Below are positions 11,301-20,476 of a DNA stretch of 64,000 bases, one piece after another (the stretch's first letter is position 1; each line of letters begins with the position of its first letter). The notes beneath the pieces are model-generated. The model was not told where the DNA came from. It was given only the letters and a program-made list of their open reading frames with translations, and made no database searches. Source of the stretch: Isochrysis galbana (taxonomy: Eukaryota > Haptophyta > Isochrysidales > Isochrysidaceae); contig CM030932.1 of NCBI GenBank assembly GCA_018136815.1, positions 62,001 to 126,000 of the forward strand. The letters are read 5' to 3'. A program made the translations under genes and the position numbers.

Positions 11301-13316
11301 CAACAAGCCTCAGGCCGACCCGTGCATCGCCACATTTGCGCACGAGAATCCGGTGCTGGCCATCGCCGTCTCGGCCACATGCCTCGTGGGCGGCGCTGGG
11401 AAGACGCTGTACGTGTACGACACTGCCACAGACGAGCTGCGAGGGAAGATGGAAGGCACGAGTGACGTGCTGAGCGTCGCCGTCTTCGAGGCGGAGGGCG
11501 CCGGGCGGATCGTGGCGGGCTACCGTGATGGCACGATCAAAGTGTGGGATGCAGGTGCGTGTTTGGCCCCAAATCACCCCCCTCGACCCAATCTAACCCC
11601 TCCTACCTTCCCACACAGGCACACTCGAGCTCAAGAGCGAGAAATCCAATGCCCACAGCCGAGAGATCTCCTCGGTCGCCTTTTCGCTGGACGGGACCAA
11701 GATCGTGTCCGGATCTGATGACAACACGATCAAAGTCTGGGATGCAGGTGCATTTTTGGCCGCAAATCACCCCTCCTCGGCTCAAGCTGACCCCTCCTGC
11801 CTTCCCACACAGGCACACTTGAGCTCAAGAGCGAGAAGGCCAACGCCCATAGCAATAGGATCACCTCGGTCGCGTTTTCGCCGGACGGAACCAAGATTGT
11901 GTCCGGCTCGTGGGACCAGACGATCAAAGTCTGGGATGCAGGTGCGATTTTGGCCCCAAATCACCCCTCCTCGGCCAAATCTGACCCCTCCTGCCTTCCC
12001 ACGCAGGCACTCTAGAGCTCAAGAGCGAGAGGGCCAACGCCCATAGCAATTGGATCTCCTCGGTCGCCTTTTCGCCGGACGGGACCAAGATCGTGTCCGG
12101 ATCATGTGACAAGACGATCAAAGTCTGGGATGCAGGTGCATTTTTGGCCGCAAATTGCCTCTCCTCGGCCAAAGTTGACTCCTCCTACCTTCCCACACAG
12201 GCACACTCGAGCTCAAGAGCGAAAAGACCAACGCCCACAGTGGAATGATCACCTCGGTCGCGTTTTCGCCGGACGGAACCAAGATTGTGTCCGGCTCGTG
12301 GGACCAGACGATCAAAGTCTGGGATGCAGGTGCATTTTTGGCCCCAAATCACCCCTCCTCGGCTCAAGCTGACCCCTCCTGCCTTCCCACGCAGGCACAC
12401 TCGAGCTCAAGAGCGAAAAGACCAACGCCCACAGTGGAGAGATCACCTCGGTCGCGTTTTCGCCGGACGGGAGCAAGATCGTGTCCGGATCACATGACAA
12501 GACGATCAAAGTCTGGGATGCAGGTGCGTTTTTGGCCCCAAATCGCCTCTCCTCAGCCAAATCTGACCCCTCCTGCCTTCCCACACAGGCACGCTCGAGC
12601 TCAAGAGTGAGAAGACCAACGCTCACAGCGATTGGGTTTGCTCGGTCGCGTTTTCGCCCGACGGGACCAAGATCGTGTCCGGATCACATGACAAGACGAT
12701 CAAAGTCTGGGATGCAGGTGCGATTTTGGCCCCAAATCACCCCTCCTCGGCCAAATCTGACCCCTCCTGCCTTCCCACGCAGGCACTCTAGAGCTCAAGA
12801 GCGAGAGGGCCAACGCCCATAGCAATTGGATCTCCTCGGTCGCCTTTTCGCCGGACGGGACCAAGATCGTGTCCGGATCATGTGACAAGACGATCAAAGT
12901 CTGGGATGCAGGTGCGTTTTCGGCCCCAAATCACCTCTCCTCAGCCAAATCTGACCTCTCTCCCTGCCCACGCAGGCACACTTGAGCTCAAGAGCGAGAA
13001 GGCCAACGCTCATAGCGAAGGGATCGCCTCGGTGGCGTTTTCGCCGGACGGGACCAAGATCGTGTCCGGATCATCTGACGAGACGATCAAAGTGTGGGAC
13101 GCCGATTTGTTCGACACAATCGAATCGCGTCGCGGCGACGGCATGGTCTTTGGAAGCGATGGTGAGAGGGTGGAGCACGACCATGCGACGGTGCGCATGA
13201 TAGAGGGTGGCGGTGCGTTCTACGCGCCAAGCCCGGTGGTATGTGTAGCGATCCACGGGTCGAGGGTCGTGGCAGGAGCGTCATCGGGGGAGCTATACCA
13301 CCTCGAGGTGATGTGA
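8341..13316 (+). CDS. NACHT-WD40 STAND protein with N-terminal RWLT/WDW effector-like domain (10 exons)
   Basis: Predicted coding exons are 8341-8850, 8959-11554, seven 129-nt exons (11619-11747, 11813-11941, 12007-12135, 12201-12329, 12395-12523, 12589-12717, 12783-12911) and 12976-13316, giving 1449 aa. All introns are GT-AG. The N-terminus begins MGAIVSC, a possible myristoyl/palmitoyl anchor, which is why 8341 is chosen. An effector-like domain follows (LTYRWL near residue 160, FWDWVSLPQ near 194-202) with an RRM-like stretch near 251-300. The NACHT NTPase has a P-loop PPAAGKTW (about 525) and Walker [12 protein letters not shown] (about 600). From about residue 957 WD40 repeats form a beta-propeller. 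By analogy, the NACHT oligomerises when the propeller senses a ligand and triggers the N-terminal domain. The family role is known for STAND proteins; the ligand is unknown. Long antisense ORFs here are shadows. Confidence 0.88.
11555..12975 (+). repeat. Tandem exon-intron cassette array (194-196 bp per module) encoding WD40 repeats
   Basis: Eight introns of 64-66 bp share almost the same sequence (GTGCATTTTTGGCC... CCTTCCCACACAG). They separate seven exons of exactly 129 nt, each coding one 43-residue WD repeat ([12 protein letters not shown]...[24 protein letters not shown]). Both ends of every exon are phase 1, so modules can be gained or lost without changing frame. The modules at 11942-12135 and 12718-12911 look identical including the intron. 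The final exon holds an eighth repeat plus a closing tail. Confidence 0.93.
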
Positions 13317-13700
13317 GGCGAGGTGAAACGCAATGAGGCAGTGGGAAAGGTGCCGTCGGGGTTGGCGGGGGCACAGACGGAGCGGTGGTGGTTGCATGGG
13401 ACAAGTTTACACACAGAGCGAACGAGCGAGGGACAGACGTGCCGCGGACACATAGTATAGCGCAGCTGCAAAGCGTATGTGCGAGTGGGGTCGCATGGAC
13501 GTGCGTGCGCTTGTTTCAGTGCGAATCGTTCGACTCGTTCACATATGGGTGGGACGGGTACACCGCGTCCATATGTATACAAAATCCAAGTGAACAAGCC
13601 ACTGTTGTGTTCCACGCATCTATCTCTCACTGGTGTCACCCTAGAAATGAAAACGCCAGTCTAGAGCGAAGTCCCAGTCACATTCGGTCGATCGAGACCC
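13317..13700. repeat. Gene-downstream segment duplicated in inverted orientation at 24494-24880
   Basis: The stretch from the NACHT-WD40 stop to the next gene start recurs, reverse-complemented and at about 95% identity by eye, at 24494-24880. Landmarks are the CGATCGACCGAATGTGACTG end and the ATAGTATAGCGCAGCTGC block. It holds no recognisable gene. Confidence 0.85.
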
Positions 13701-14824
13701 ATGTCCACAGTGAGGAATGCGCGAAAGCTCGAGCGCCGTCTCGCTCTGTTGAGTAACGGAGGCGAGCCCAGAGGCACGGGGACGCCGTGCACGGATTGCG
13801 AGGTCCCACGCACGATCTTCAATACTTCAGTGATATGGAGCGACCAAGCTAAGACTCGGCTGACCTTCCACTACGCGGTGTGCGACGCGTGCCGTTCCGC
13901 AAAGCTGTGCAAGCGACTGCGCGACGATCCGGCGGCCAAACTGGTACAAATGGGTGCCGACGCGGCGGCGCGCACGAAGCGTCCTCGCTACGAAGGTGCT
14001 CCGCTTGCAGCGTGCGAGTGCACCGATCTGATCGTCACCCTGCTCATCAAACAGGAGGGCCAGTGCGCGTCGTGCAGGCACGAGGTGCGCTTGGCGGCGG
14101 GCGCGGGCATCTACATGGCGTCGCTCGATAAGGTGGGCGCGCGTTACGACGACGGCACAGCGCAAGTTCTCTGCCTCGGCTGCCAGCGCCTCTTCAACGA
14201 CCTCGGCGTGTGCGACCGCGCGGCACTCACGCGCGCCATCGTGCGCGCCGCGGCGGCGTCGCGCCCCCGCCCCGTCGAAGCACTTCCCATCGACTTTGAG
14301 CGCAGCGTCGCCACGAAAGTGGAGCAGATGCGCCGGCGCGAGGTTTCGACCGACCGGCCATCGCGCGGCTCCGTTGTCAAATTGAGCGTGGCAGCGGCAT
14401 GCGGTCGCCTCCGTCGCAGCGGTCTCCATTGCGTGCGCGGCTTGTGGCGATCGAATGCATCATGTGAAGCACTCTTGACTCTTGCCATTTGCATGTGCTT
14501 TTCTGATGTATGTTGTTGTCGTGTTTGCAGGTGGTCACAAACGTCCCTCTCAGCGCGGCGCCGGGGGACCTGAACATGTGGTCGTTTGATCGCGTGGTAC
14601 CGGGGTCCGACTACGCGTCCGGTACGATCCAACCTGTGCTCCATCGGTTCAACGACGTCAAGTATGTGTGGGATGACATCGTGGCGCGCGGCTGGCTGGA
14701 CGGGTTCGTTCGCGCGCATGGTGGCCGACCGCGCGGCGTGGACCTAGAGGCGGTGGCAGGGGCGGTGACCGAGCTGCAGGTGAAGCAGAAATCGGCCGAG
14801 TGCGGTGGCATGAAACGCCGGTGA
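13701..14824 (+). CDS. HNH/EndoVII-like (treble-clef) nuclease-related protein, 2 exons
   Basis: Exon 1 starts at ATG 13701. Exon 2 is 14531-14824, preceded by a clear acceptor (TTTGCAG). The donor is uncertain: GTGGCA at 14388 or GTGCGC at 14433, both phase 0. The product is about 330 aa. Exon 1 has CxxC pairs (CTDC, CDAC) and a Cys-rich core QCASC...MASLDKV...VLCLGCQRLFNDL, which matches the CxxC/SLDR/CxxCN layout of HNH recombination endonuclease VII-like folds. Exon 2 has a second partial copy (SFDRVVPGSDYASGTIQ...FNDVK) without the cysteines. A DNA-cleaving or DNA-binding role is inferred. It starts only 384 bp after the NACHT-WD40 gene on the same strand; no functional link is shown. 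Confidence 0.6.
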
Positions 14825-15361
14825 GACCGCCGACCAGTGTCACCGGACCATTTAGTCCGAACACCAGCGACAAGGGTGGGCTGACACCGCCGTGCTCTCA
14901 CTAGAGCGCGGCGAAGGTCGGCCTGTCAGGCGGGTCGGTCGCCATCGCTCTGCCTCGGATTCGGATTAGAGCGGGGAGAGAGACGAGGGGAAATCTTCCC
15001 CCGGTCCCACGATCAAGAATGTGGGCCTCCGGATCAACAAGAGTTTTTTTAAACCAAAAAAAAACTTCTTAAAAATCCCCGCTACACTAGCGGCTTGCGG
15101 CAGCGTGCTTGTGTACCTCCCTACTACCCCACCTTTACCCCTAACAACCCCCTCCCCCTTCCCCAGTTCCCTCTTTTGCGGAGAAGCTGGTTCCGGGGAG
15201 GCCGCGCGCGCTGCTTCGGCCAGGGGTTGGAGAGAAGGGGGCGGGAGGCTGTGACTCGTCCCTTGATCTAGTTTCGTCCTGGGTTTCCCTCCCTTAACTA
15301 TACCGCAGAACCTTTATTGATATCCGCCGTGGCTTCTACTAAAGAGATTTAGCTATCTTAG
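14825..15361. other. Intergenic; probable 3' UTR of the LINE fragment
   Basis: No gene is seen. It includes a short A/T foldback near 15040-15075 (TTTTTTTAAACC followed by AAAAAAAAACTT). About 15290-15361 is probably 3' UTR of the minus-strand LINE fragment that follows. Confidence 0.35.
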
Positions 15362-15760
15362 TTAGTTGATATTCCGTACGTCCAGACCTCTTGCCGCCTG
15401 CAAGAGGTCTTCCGATGTTCCTAGGTTGAAATCTTTATCCACAGTGTAAAGAGGGCTTATCATTTTCCGAATGTGTTTGTTACTCGGGGCGTGTAGCCCC
15501 ATGTTCTCGCGTTGTTTTTTAAGCCTTTGAAAGAACCCGACCTTCGCCGTTACTAATAGGTGGTATCTCGTGAGGATTGCTTTTAAGATCGATCTAACGG
15601 ACCTACCGTCCGCGTTGCCATACTGAATATTGTAAACGTCTGTGAGGATGTATCTCCACGCCAGGATACCTAAGTATCCCGAGGAGGGATGCGGTCTGTC
15701 TACCTGGTAGCAAAAGAGACGTTGGGCCGTCTCGGAGCCCGGCCGAAGATTCATCCCCAG
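15362..15760 (-). mobile_element. 5'-truncated LINE, C-terminal fragment
   Basis: A 130-aa minus-strand ORF matches the C-terminal end of the large LINE at 49-6066. LAWRYILTDVYNIQY aligns with LIAWRYIISDFYKVEF, and the tail ISPLYTVDKDFNLGTSEDLL with SAPVFLTNNKGALVMSTNLSL. The endonuclease and reverse transcriptase parts are absent, as expected after incomplete reverse transcription. It is diverged from the intact copy, so it belongs to another subfamily. Confidence 0.8.
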
Positions 15761-17143
15761 AAGTCCTTCTATGAACTCGAAAATGGGCTCCGTCGCTATA
15801 CACGAGGCTCATCCTGAAGTAGGCAGGAGGGGCAGGGGAGGCAGAGGGCCCACCCCACTGCTCCCAAGGTCTCCCCCTTGGTGCAATGGGATGACGCTCG
15901 ATTGCGGCGAGGTGCGCATGCTGCAGTTTGATGCTCGTCGAGTGCGACGAGCGAGTGCGAGTCAGGCAGGGACAGGCAGGCAGGCATGGGCAGGGGCATG
16001 GCAGTGGCACACAGGCACACACCTGGGTGGGAGCTCCATATCGCGCTGGCTGCCAGGGAGCAGCCTGGGCGGCAACAAAAAGCAGTAGGATCATGACAGA
16101 CAGTGAGAGAGACAGTGCTACAGGGGTGGGGGTCAGAACCTGGGACACCTGGGGGCACTGGGGAACTCATCCAGATACCCCTGGCGCACGGTGATTCTAT
16201 AACAATCACGTACGCACAAACCCTTACATATACCCCACCACGGTTCTTTGGATAATACTCTGAGACAAACAGGAAGGCGTGCGAGGGAACAAAGAAGGAG
16301 GAATCAAGGATTTAGGGAATCGGCAAGTATTGCCTTAGTATGAGCCGATGAAGCGTCGTGAGTGTTGATGAAGGTGAGATTCCTTAGGTGCACTAAGTCG
16401 ATCTAGAGTGAGCTGAGATCCCCAAGATGAAGGTGAGGTCTAGAAGTCGATGTGCAAATGACTCGGGAACCCTAAGAACTCGATGTGCATCAACTGCAGA
16501 TGATAATGTAGAGAAGAGTCCAGAAGGTGGTGCACATGATGAAAGAGGCTGATGACTTGATGAAAAGGAATCTGGCAGACAAAGTTATCGGTAAAGCCGA
16601 TTCTATCGGTAAGGACCAATGGGTTGTGTTGGCAGATGACGGCACTCTGTGATACTCTCCCACTCCTCCTTCACACTACAACCAACCCAAAAGGCACGAA
16701 CCTCCTTGCCCTCTGTTTCAAGCACCAAAAATTTCAACTTACAACTTAAGACCCATGTCAAGACACTTCTTATTTTCACCCCACTCTTGTGGGCCACAAT
16801 TACCTACAACTCAATGCCCTGCCTTGGGCCTTCTTTCAACACTTCACTCCCACTCCCACTCCCTCTTCGAACTACAACCAACCCAAGCAGCACAAAACCT
16901 CTCGACCTCTATTTCAAGAGGGAGGACATTTCTTGAGGCGGCGTCGCTGCCCATGCCTAGCGCAAGGGTATAGCGCCCCCACTCAGACATCTCCTTCCCC
17001 ACAGCTCCTCTCTGAGGAGTTGCTCCTCACCCTCCCATTAGGCCCCCTTGCCTGCGAGACCAAAATAGGATCCTGGCGTGGGGGGCTGTCTAAGTGTGGA
17101 GGGAGGGGCGCTCCGGCTAGTGAAGGTAGAAAGCTAGTAAAGA
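15761..17143. other. Intergenic region without a recognised gene
   Basis: No coding domain is recognised. 15780-16190 is G/A-rich with CAGGCAGG-type simple repeats (about 15963-16000). 16310-16560 repeats GATGAAGGTGAG and TCGATGTGCA motifs. 16660-16930 contains two related C-rich blocks (CTACAACCAACCCAA at about 16677 and 16875). ORFs here have low-complexity composition. Confidence 0.5.
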
Positions 17144-17151
17144 GCTGGGTG

Positions 17152-17334
17152 CCTAGATGGGAAATACGGTGCAGGGGCCTGCAAATACAGCCAAATACAT
17201 ATGTATTTGGCCTCCGGCCAAATACATTTCAAATACATTCGAGGCCTACAACCCAGGACACGCTTCAAATACAGCCAAATACATATGTATTTGGTCTCTG
17301 GCCAAATACGGTAAATACGTATTTCCCATCTAGG
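17152..17334. mobile_element. Foldback MITE with 8-bp target-site duplication
   Basis: A 183-bp element has terminal inverted repeats CCTAGATGGGAAATACG. It is flanked by a perfect 8-bp direct repeat GCTGGGTG (17144-17151 and 17335-17342). Inside are two copies of the perfect palindrome CCAAATACATATGTATTTGG (17191-17210 and 17275-17294). It is non-coding. An 8-bp duplication is typical of hAT-type transposases, and hAT relics exist elsewhere in the window. Single ends with the same GATGGGAAATAC motif occur near 52203 and 56872. Confidence 0.85.
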
Positions 17335-17342
17335 GCTGGGTG

Positions 17343-18110
17343 GCATACGTCAGGGGGACCACCCCCCCTATCGTAAGTTACATTTACACCGCACGTCGCG
17401 GAAGTATCCATACGACATGCCGCGTGACATACGGCGGGCCGGAGTGCGGGCCGCCCTGCGTCGGCCCGGGCGCCGTGGGGTGCTGCGGCGCCGACGCACG
17501 ACGGCGAGCGCGGCGTGCGCACTCTGGCGCGACGCAGGGCGGACACCGAGTCGGACGTCGCTCCGGGCGTCGCTCGCCGCCGAGCCGCCGCGCGTCGGAG
17601 CATCGCATGGCGCGTCGGCGCCCACGTGACACGCGCGGCGCCCTGCGTCGGAGGCGGCGCCCCGCGATGCCCTGGACGCGTCGCGCGTCGCTCGAGGCGA
17701 CGCAGGGTGGGGGGCGCGGCACAGGGCGCGCGTGCGTCCTACGGCACGATAGCCGTCGTGTGCTGCCGACAGCAGCACGCGGCGTGTGCGAGTGTCGCAG
17801 GTCGCCCGTCGCTGGTCTCTCGGCGCAGGTCGCCCAGGACGACGGCTTTGAGGGCAACCGGAACGACCAGCAGAGTGCGGGCGAGAGCGAGAACGCTGGA
17901 AGGCACTATGAAACTGTAGAGTTTTGTTGGTCCCCTTGAGAGTTGGTGGTGTGTCCCTTGCTGGAAGGCACTATGCAAGTCGCGTAGACGGGAAGGAAGA
18001 AACGCCCGCGAGGTCGTTATTCTGCCTGTGCGCTCTGTTCCCGCGCCGCGCTCGCAGGGACTTTTTCTCCTGGGAGAGAGAGCGGCGGCGTCTCTCGTGG
18101 GCCGCCGGCG

Positions 18111-18148
<38 letters not shown>

Positions 18149-18573
18149 GGGAGCGAAGGGAAGAAAGGAGAGCTGCGTTCATTCGGTAGATTGGGTTAAA
18201 GAAAACCATTCGCAGGCTTGGCAATCCTAAGAGGCGGAAGTAAAAGTAAAGGTGAATAGTGCACATTCTGGCTAACATATGAGAGATAGACAGTGCCCTC
18301 CAACTGACATGTGTGCTTTACACAGTAGCCGCATCTTCCGGTTTATTTTTGGACACAAACTCTGTCAAGCGCACAGATGCCACATCGCCAGATGCCGCAT
18401 ATGGGCGTGCGCTTCGCTCGCCGTATCGCCTATCTCAAGAGTGTTATCAGTGTTATCCGTATTATCGGTTATCAGTATTACTGTTGTGATATGTCTTCCA
18501 GTAATGCCTGGCCATCGTGCATGGTGCACACACGTGCACACCTCCTCACGGCTCTGCCCTCACTGCTCACTAC
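17343..18573. other. GC-rich intergenic region with a long poly-G tract
   Basis: 17400-17900 is very GC-rich and open in several frames on both strands, which is compositional; no domain is recognised. GCTGGAAGGCACTATG is duplicated (about 17898 and 17959). 18112-18147 is an almost pure G run. 18300-18570 shows nothing recognisable. Confidence 0.5.
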
Positions 18574-19959
18574 CTATCCACCTCCTCCGGAAAAGAAAAC
18601 TTGCTCGTAATCACATGCCCTACCAAACGGTGAGTGGTCCGCAAAGGTGAGATCATAGTCCTCTGGCCCGCCCGAGACGGGCGCCTCCCACACAAAGAAG
18701 TGCAGGCGAATGTGCTCCCCCTCGTAGGAGCTGCCGCAGTGAATGACGTCGCCGTCGAAGTACACCGCGTCACCTTGCCAAAGCACAACCTGAACGAGCT
18801 CACTCCTGTCCGCCGACAAAAAGTGCAGCCGAGCAAGCGAGCTGCTCACATTCAACACCACCGAGCCCGGCCCACGGTCGTTCCACTCCCACCGCCCCTC
18901 CGGAAAGTCCCGGTGCAACGCCTGTGCCTCCCCACCCATGCTCCGCAACCGCGCTGCCCGCAGCAGCGGTGGGGGTTCTGCGTCCATTGCCTTGCCAAGG
19001 CGCCCCGCAACCTGACGGAGCGGGCGCGCGGGCGCCTCAGCAGAACACGGCATGCCGGGTGGCGCCACAGGTGCGCGGGCTACACGCAGGCACCACGGGC
19101 TGCACACCTTGCCGGCCAGGGCCGAAAGCGCTCCACATTCCTCGAGGTATGTCACACGTCGCGAGCGGTCACCGTCGTCCGGCTGGCCGTCCTCCGCCCG
19201 GAGGCGGTTGATGATGGGCATCTCCCGCGAGATCGCACGCATCTGGCGGACTCGCCGGCAGTCCTGCGGGCACAGCACACCGTGCACAACGTGCACTTTC
19301 GCCTGCAAGCCCACCTCCGCCCATGAGCGCACCTCGCGCGCGATGCCCCTGCTCGTCGAGTCAAGTGCCGGTGCGGTGGCGTCGGTGGCAGGCGACACTG
19401 CCGCTGTGTCCCCGCCACCCGCGCCTGAGGAGGCGCCGGCCGCCGGCGCCTCAGCCACAGCCAGAAGGGGTGCCGCTGCCCCCGCCGTGGCCGCGTCGAC
19501 GGCAGCGACGATGGTCTCTGCCAACAGCATGTGTTGCAGGGCCTGCTGCAGCGCCGGCCGCAGCAGCGCCGCCCACCCGCACCTGTGATGGTCCCTCAGT
19601 GGTGGGGCCCGGACGAGGCAGAAGAGATGTGCCAGCGCGCCTAGCCCGAGCGGGCTCCTGTGCACGGCGTCCATTGCGCGCTCGTTGGTGGCGCACACCT
19701 CGAAAGGCCGCGCCTCGTCTGCGCACCAAACGGCGAGGACGAAGTGGTCCTTCTGCCGGCGTGGCCTGCCATCCGCTGCATCCGGCCCGGCGCGGTAGCA
19801 CACCCGGAGGGTGGCGCTCCTTCCCTCCCCGAGCTCCCACCAGGTGATGGGCGTGGGATGCTTGCGCTTTCGCCGCCTGCGCTGCCGCTCTATGGGGGGG
19901 GGGGGGGGGGGGGCTCCGGAGGAAAAGAATGCACCGGATAAGGTAAATGGACGTTCCAT
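18574..19959 (-). CDS. Putative 2-oxoglutarate/Fe(II)-dependent oxygenase
   Basis: A 461-aa single-exon ORF from ATG 19959. The C-terminal third looks like a double-stranded beta-helix oxygenase. HRDF supplies the HxD iron ligands, and GDAVYFDGDVIHCGSSYEGEHIRLHFF supplies the distal His and the Arg expected to hold 2-oxoglutarate (full stretch about 18650-18760). The middle is Ala-rich, low-complexity linker (about 19340-19520), and the N-terminus has a Pro run from a G homopolymer followed by a basic RQRRRRKRK patch that may direct it to the nucleus. The frame stays open to 20283 through poly-G/C tracts, which I regard as non-coding. Substrate unknown. Fold assignment is from motif pattern only. 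Confidence 0.6.
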   Translation of the reverse strand: MERPFTLSGAFFSSGAPPPPPPIERQRRRRKRKHPTPITWWELGEGRSATLRVCYRAGPDAADGRPRRQKDHFVLAVWCADEARPFEVCATNERAMDAVHRSPLGLGALAHLFCLVRAPPLRDHHRCGWAALLRPALQQALQHMLLAETIVAAVDAATAGAAAPLLAVAEAPAAGASSGAGGGDTAAVSPATDATAPALDSTSRGIAREVRSWAEVGLQAKVHVVHGVLCPQDCRRVRQMRAISREMPIINRLRAEDGQPDDGDRSRRVTYLEECGALSALAGKVCSPWCLRVARAPVAPPGMPCSAEAPARPLRQVAGRLGKAMDAEPPPLLRAARLRSMGGEAQALHRDFPEGRWEWNDRGPGSVVLNVSSSLARLHFLSADRSELVQVVLWQGDAVYFDGDVIHCGSSYEGEHIRLHFFVWEAPVSGGPEDYDLTFADHSPFGRACDYEQVFFSGGGG

Positions 19960-20476
19960 ATCTTGTAAACACACCCCGTCCTCATGGCAACTGCGATATG
20001 CAGCACCTTGGCTGTGACACCCACAGCAAGCCCCCCCCCCTCCTCCGCAGTTTCCGGTGTTTCCCCGTTCAAGCGGGGGAAAATACGTGAATGTGGGAGG
20101 GAGTTGGGTCAGTGAGGTGGTTTCCCCCGCTCCGCTGTTTCCGCCCCCCCCCCCCCCCCCCCGCGCCCCCCCCCCGCAGCTCCCCCCCCCCCCCCCCCCC
20201 CGCCGTTCCCCCCCCCTGCGCGCGCCGAGACGGCGGCTCTCTTCCGCGTCCGCGCGTTGAGACGCCGTGTTCTCTTCCCTCACCCCCCCCCCGCGCGAAA
20301 GTCCTCCAGCGCGTCCCTCAGCGTCTCCCAGCGTCCCTCAGCGCCCCTCAGCGGTGTCCAGCGCTGTCTTGCAGCGCGTCCTTCAGCGTCCTTCGGCGCT
20401 GCCCAGCGAGACCCGAGGCAGGACTCGCGAGGGCACTGGATTTTACCCCGTATCGGGAGATACGGGCTACGGGAAC
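19960..20476. other. Homopolymer-rich spacer
   Basis: Contains C runs at about 20029-20040, 20143-20175 and 20182-20201, and short repeats of CAGCGTCC(C/T)T (20310-20400). No gene is supported; open frames are poly-Pro or poly-Gly. Confidence 0.6.

Noticed and set aside
8758-11577. Long minus-strand ORFs (435 and 483 aa) opposite the NACHT-WD40 gene
   Set aside because: Antisense frames stay open because of GC-rich third codon positions; the plus strand has clear NACHT and WD motifs.
11544-13000. Many short ORFs reading through WD exons and introns on both strands
   Set aside because: They cross consistent GT-AG introns and come from the repeated cassettes; only the spliced frame gives WD40 blades.
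17340-17939. 199-aa plus ORF and 136-157 aa minus ORFs in GC-rich DNA
   Set aside because: All six frames are open for compositional reasons and the products are Arg/Ala-rich with no domain.
19960-20283. N-terminal extension of the putative oxygenase
   Set aside because: It is mostly poly-Gly encoded by C/G homopolymer tracts; the start at 19959 precedes the first normal protein sequence.
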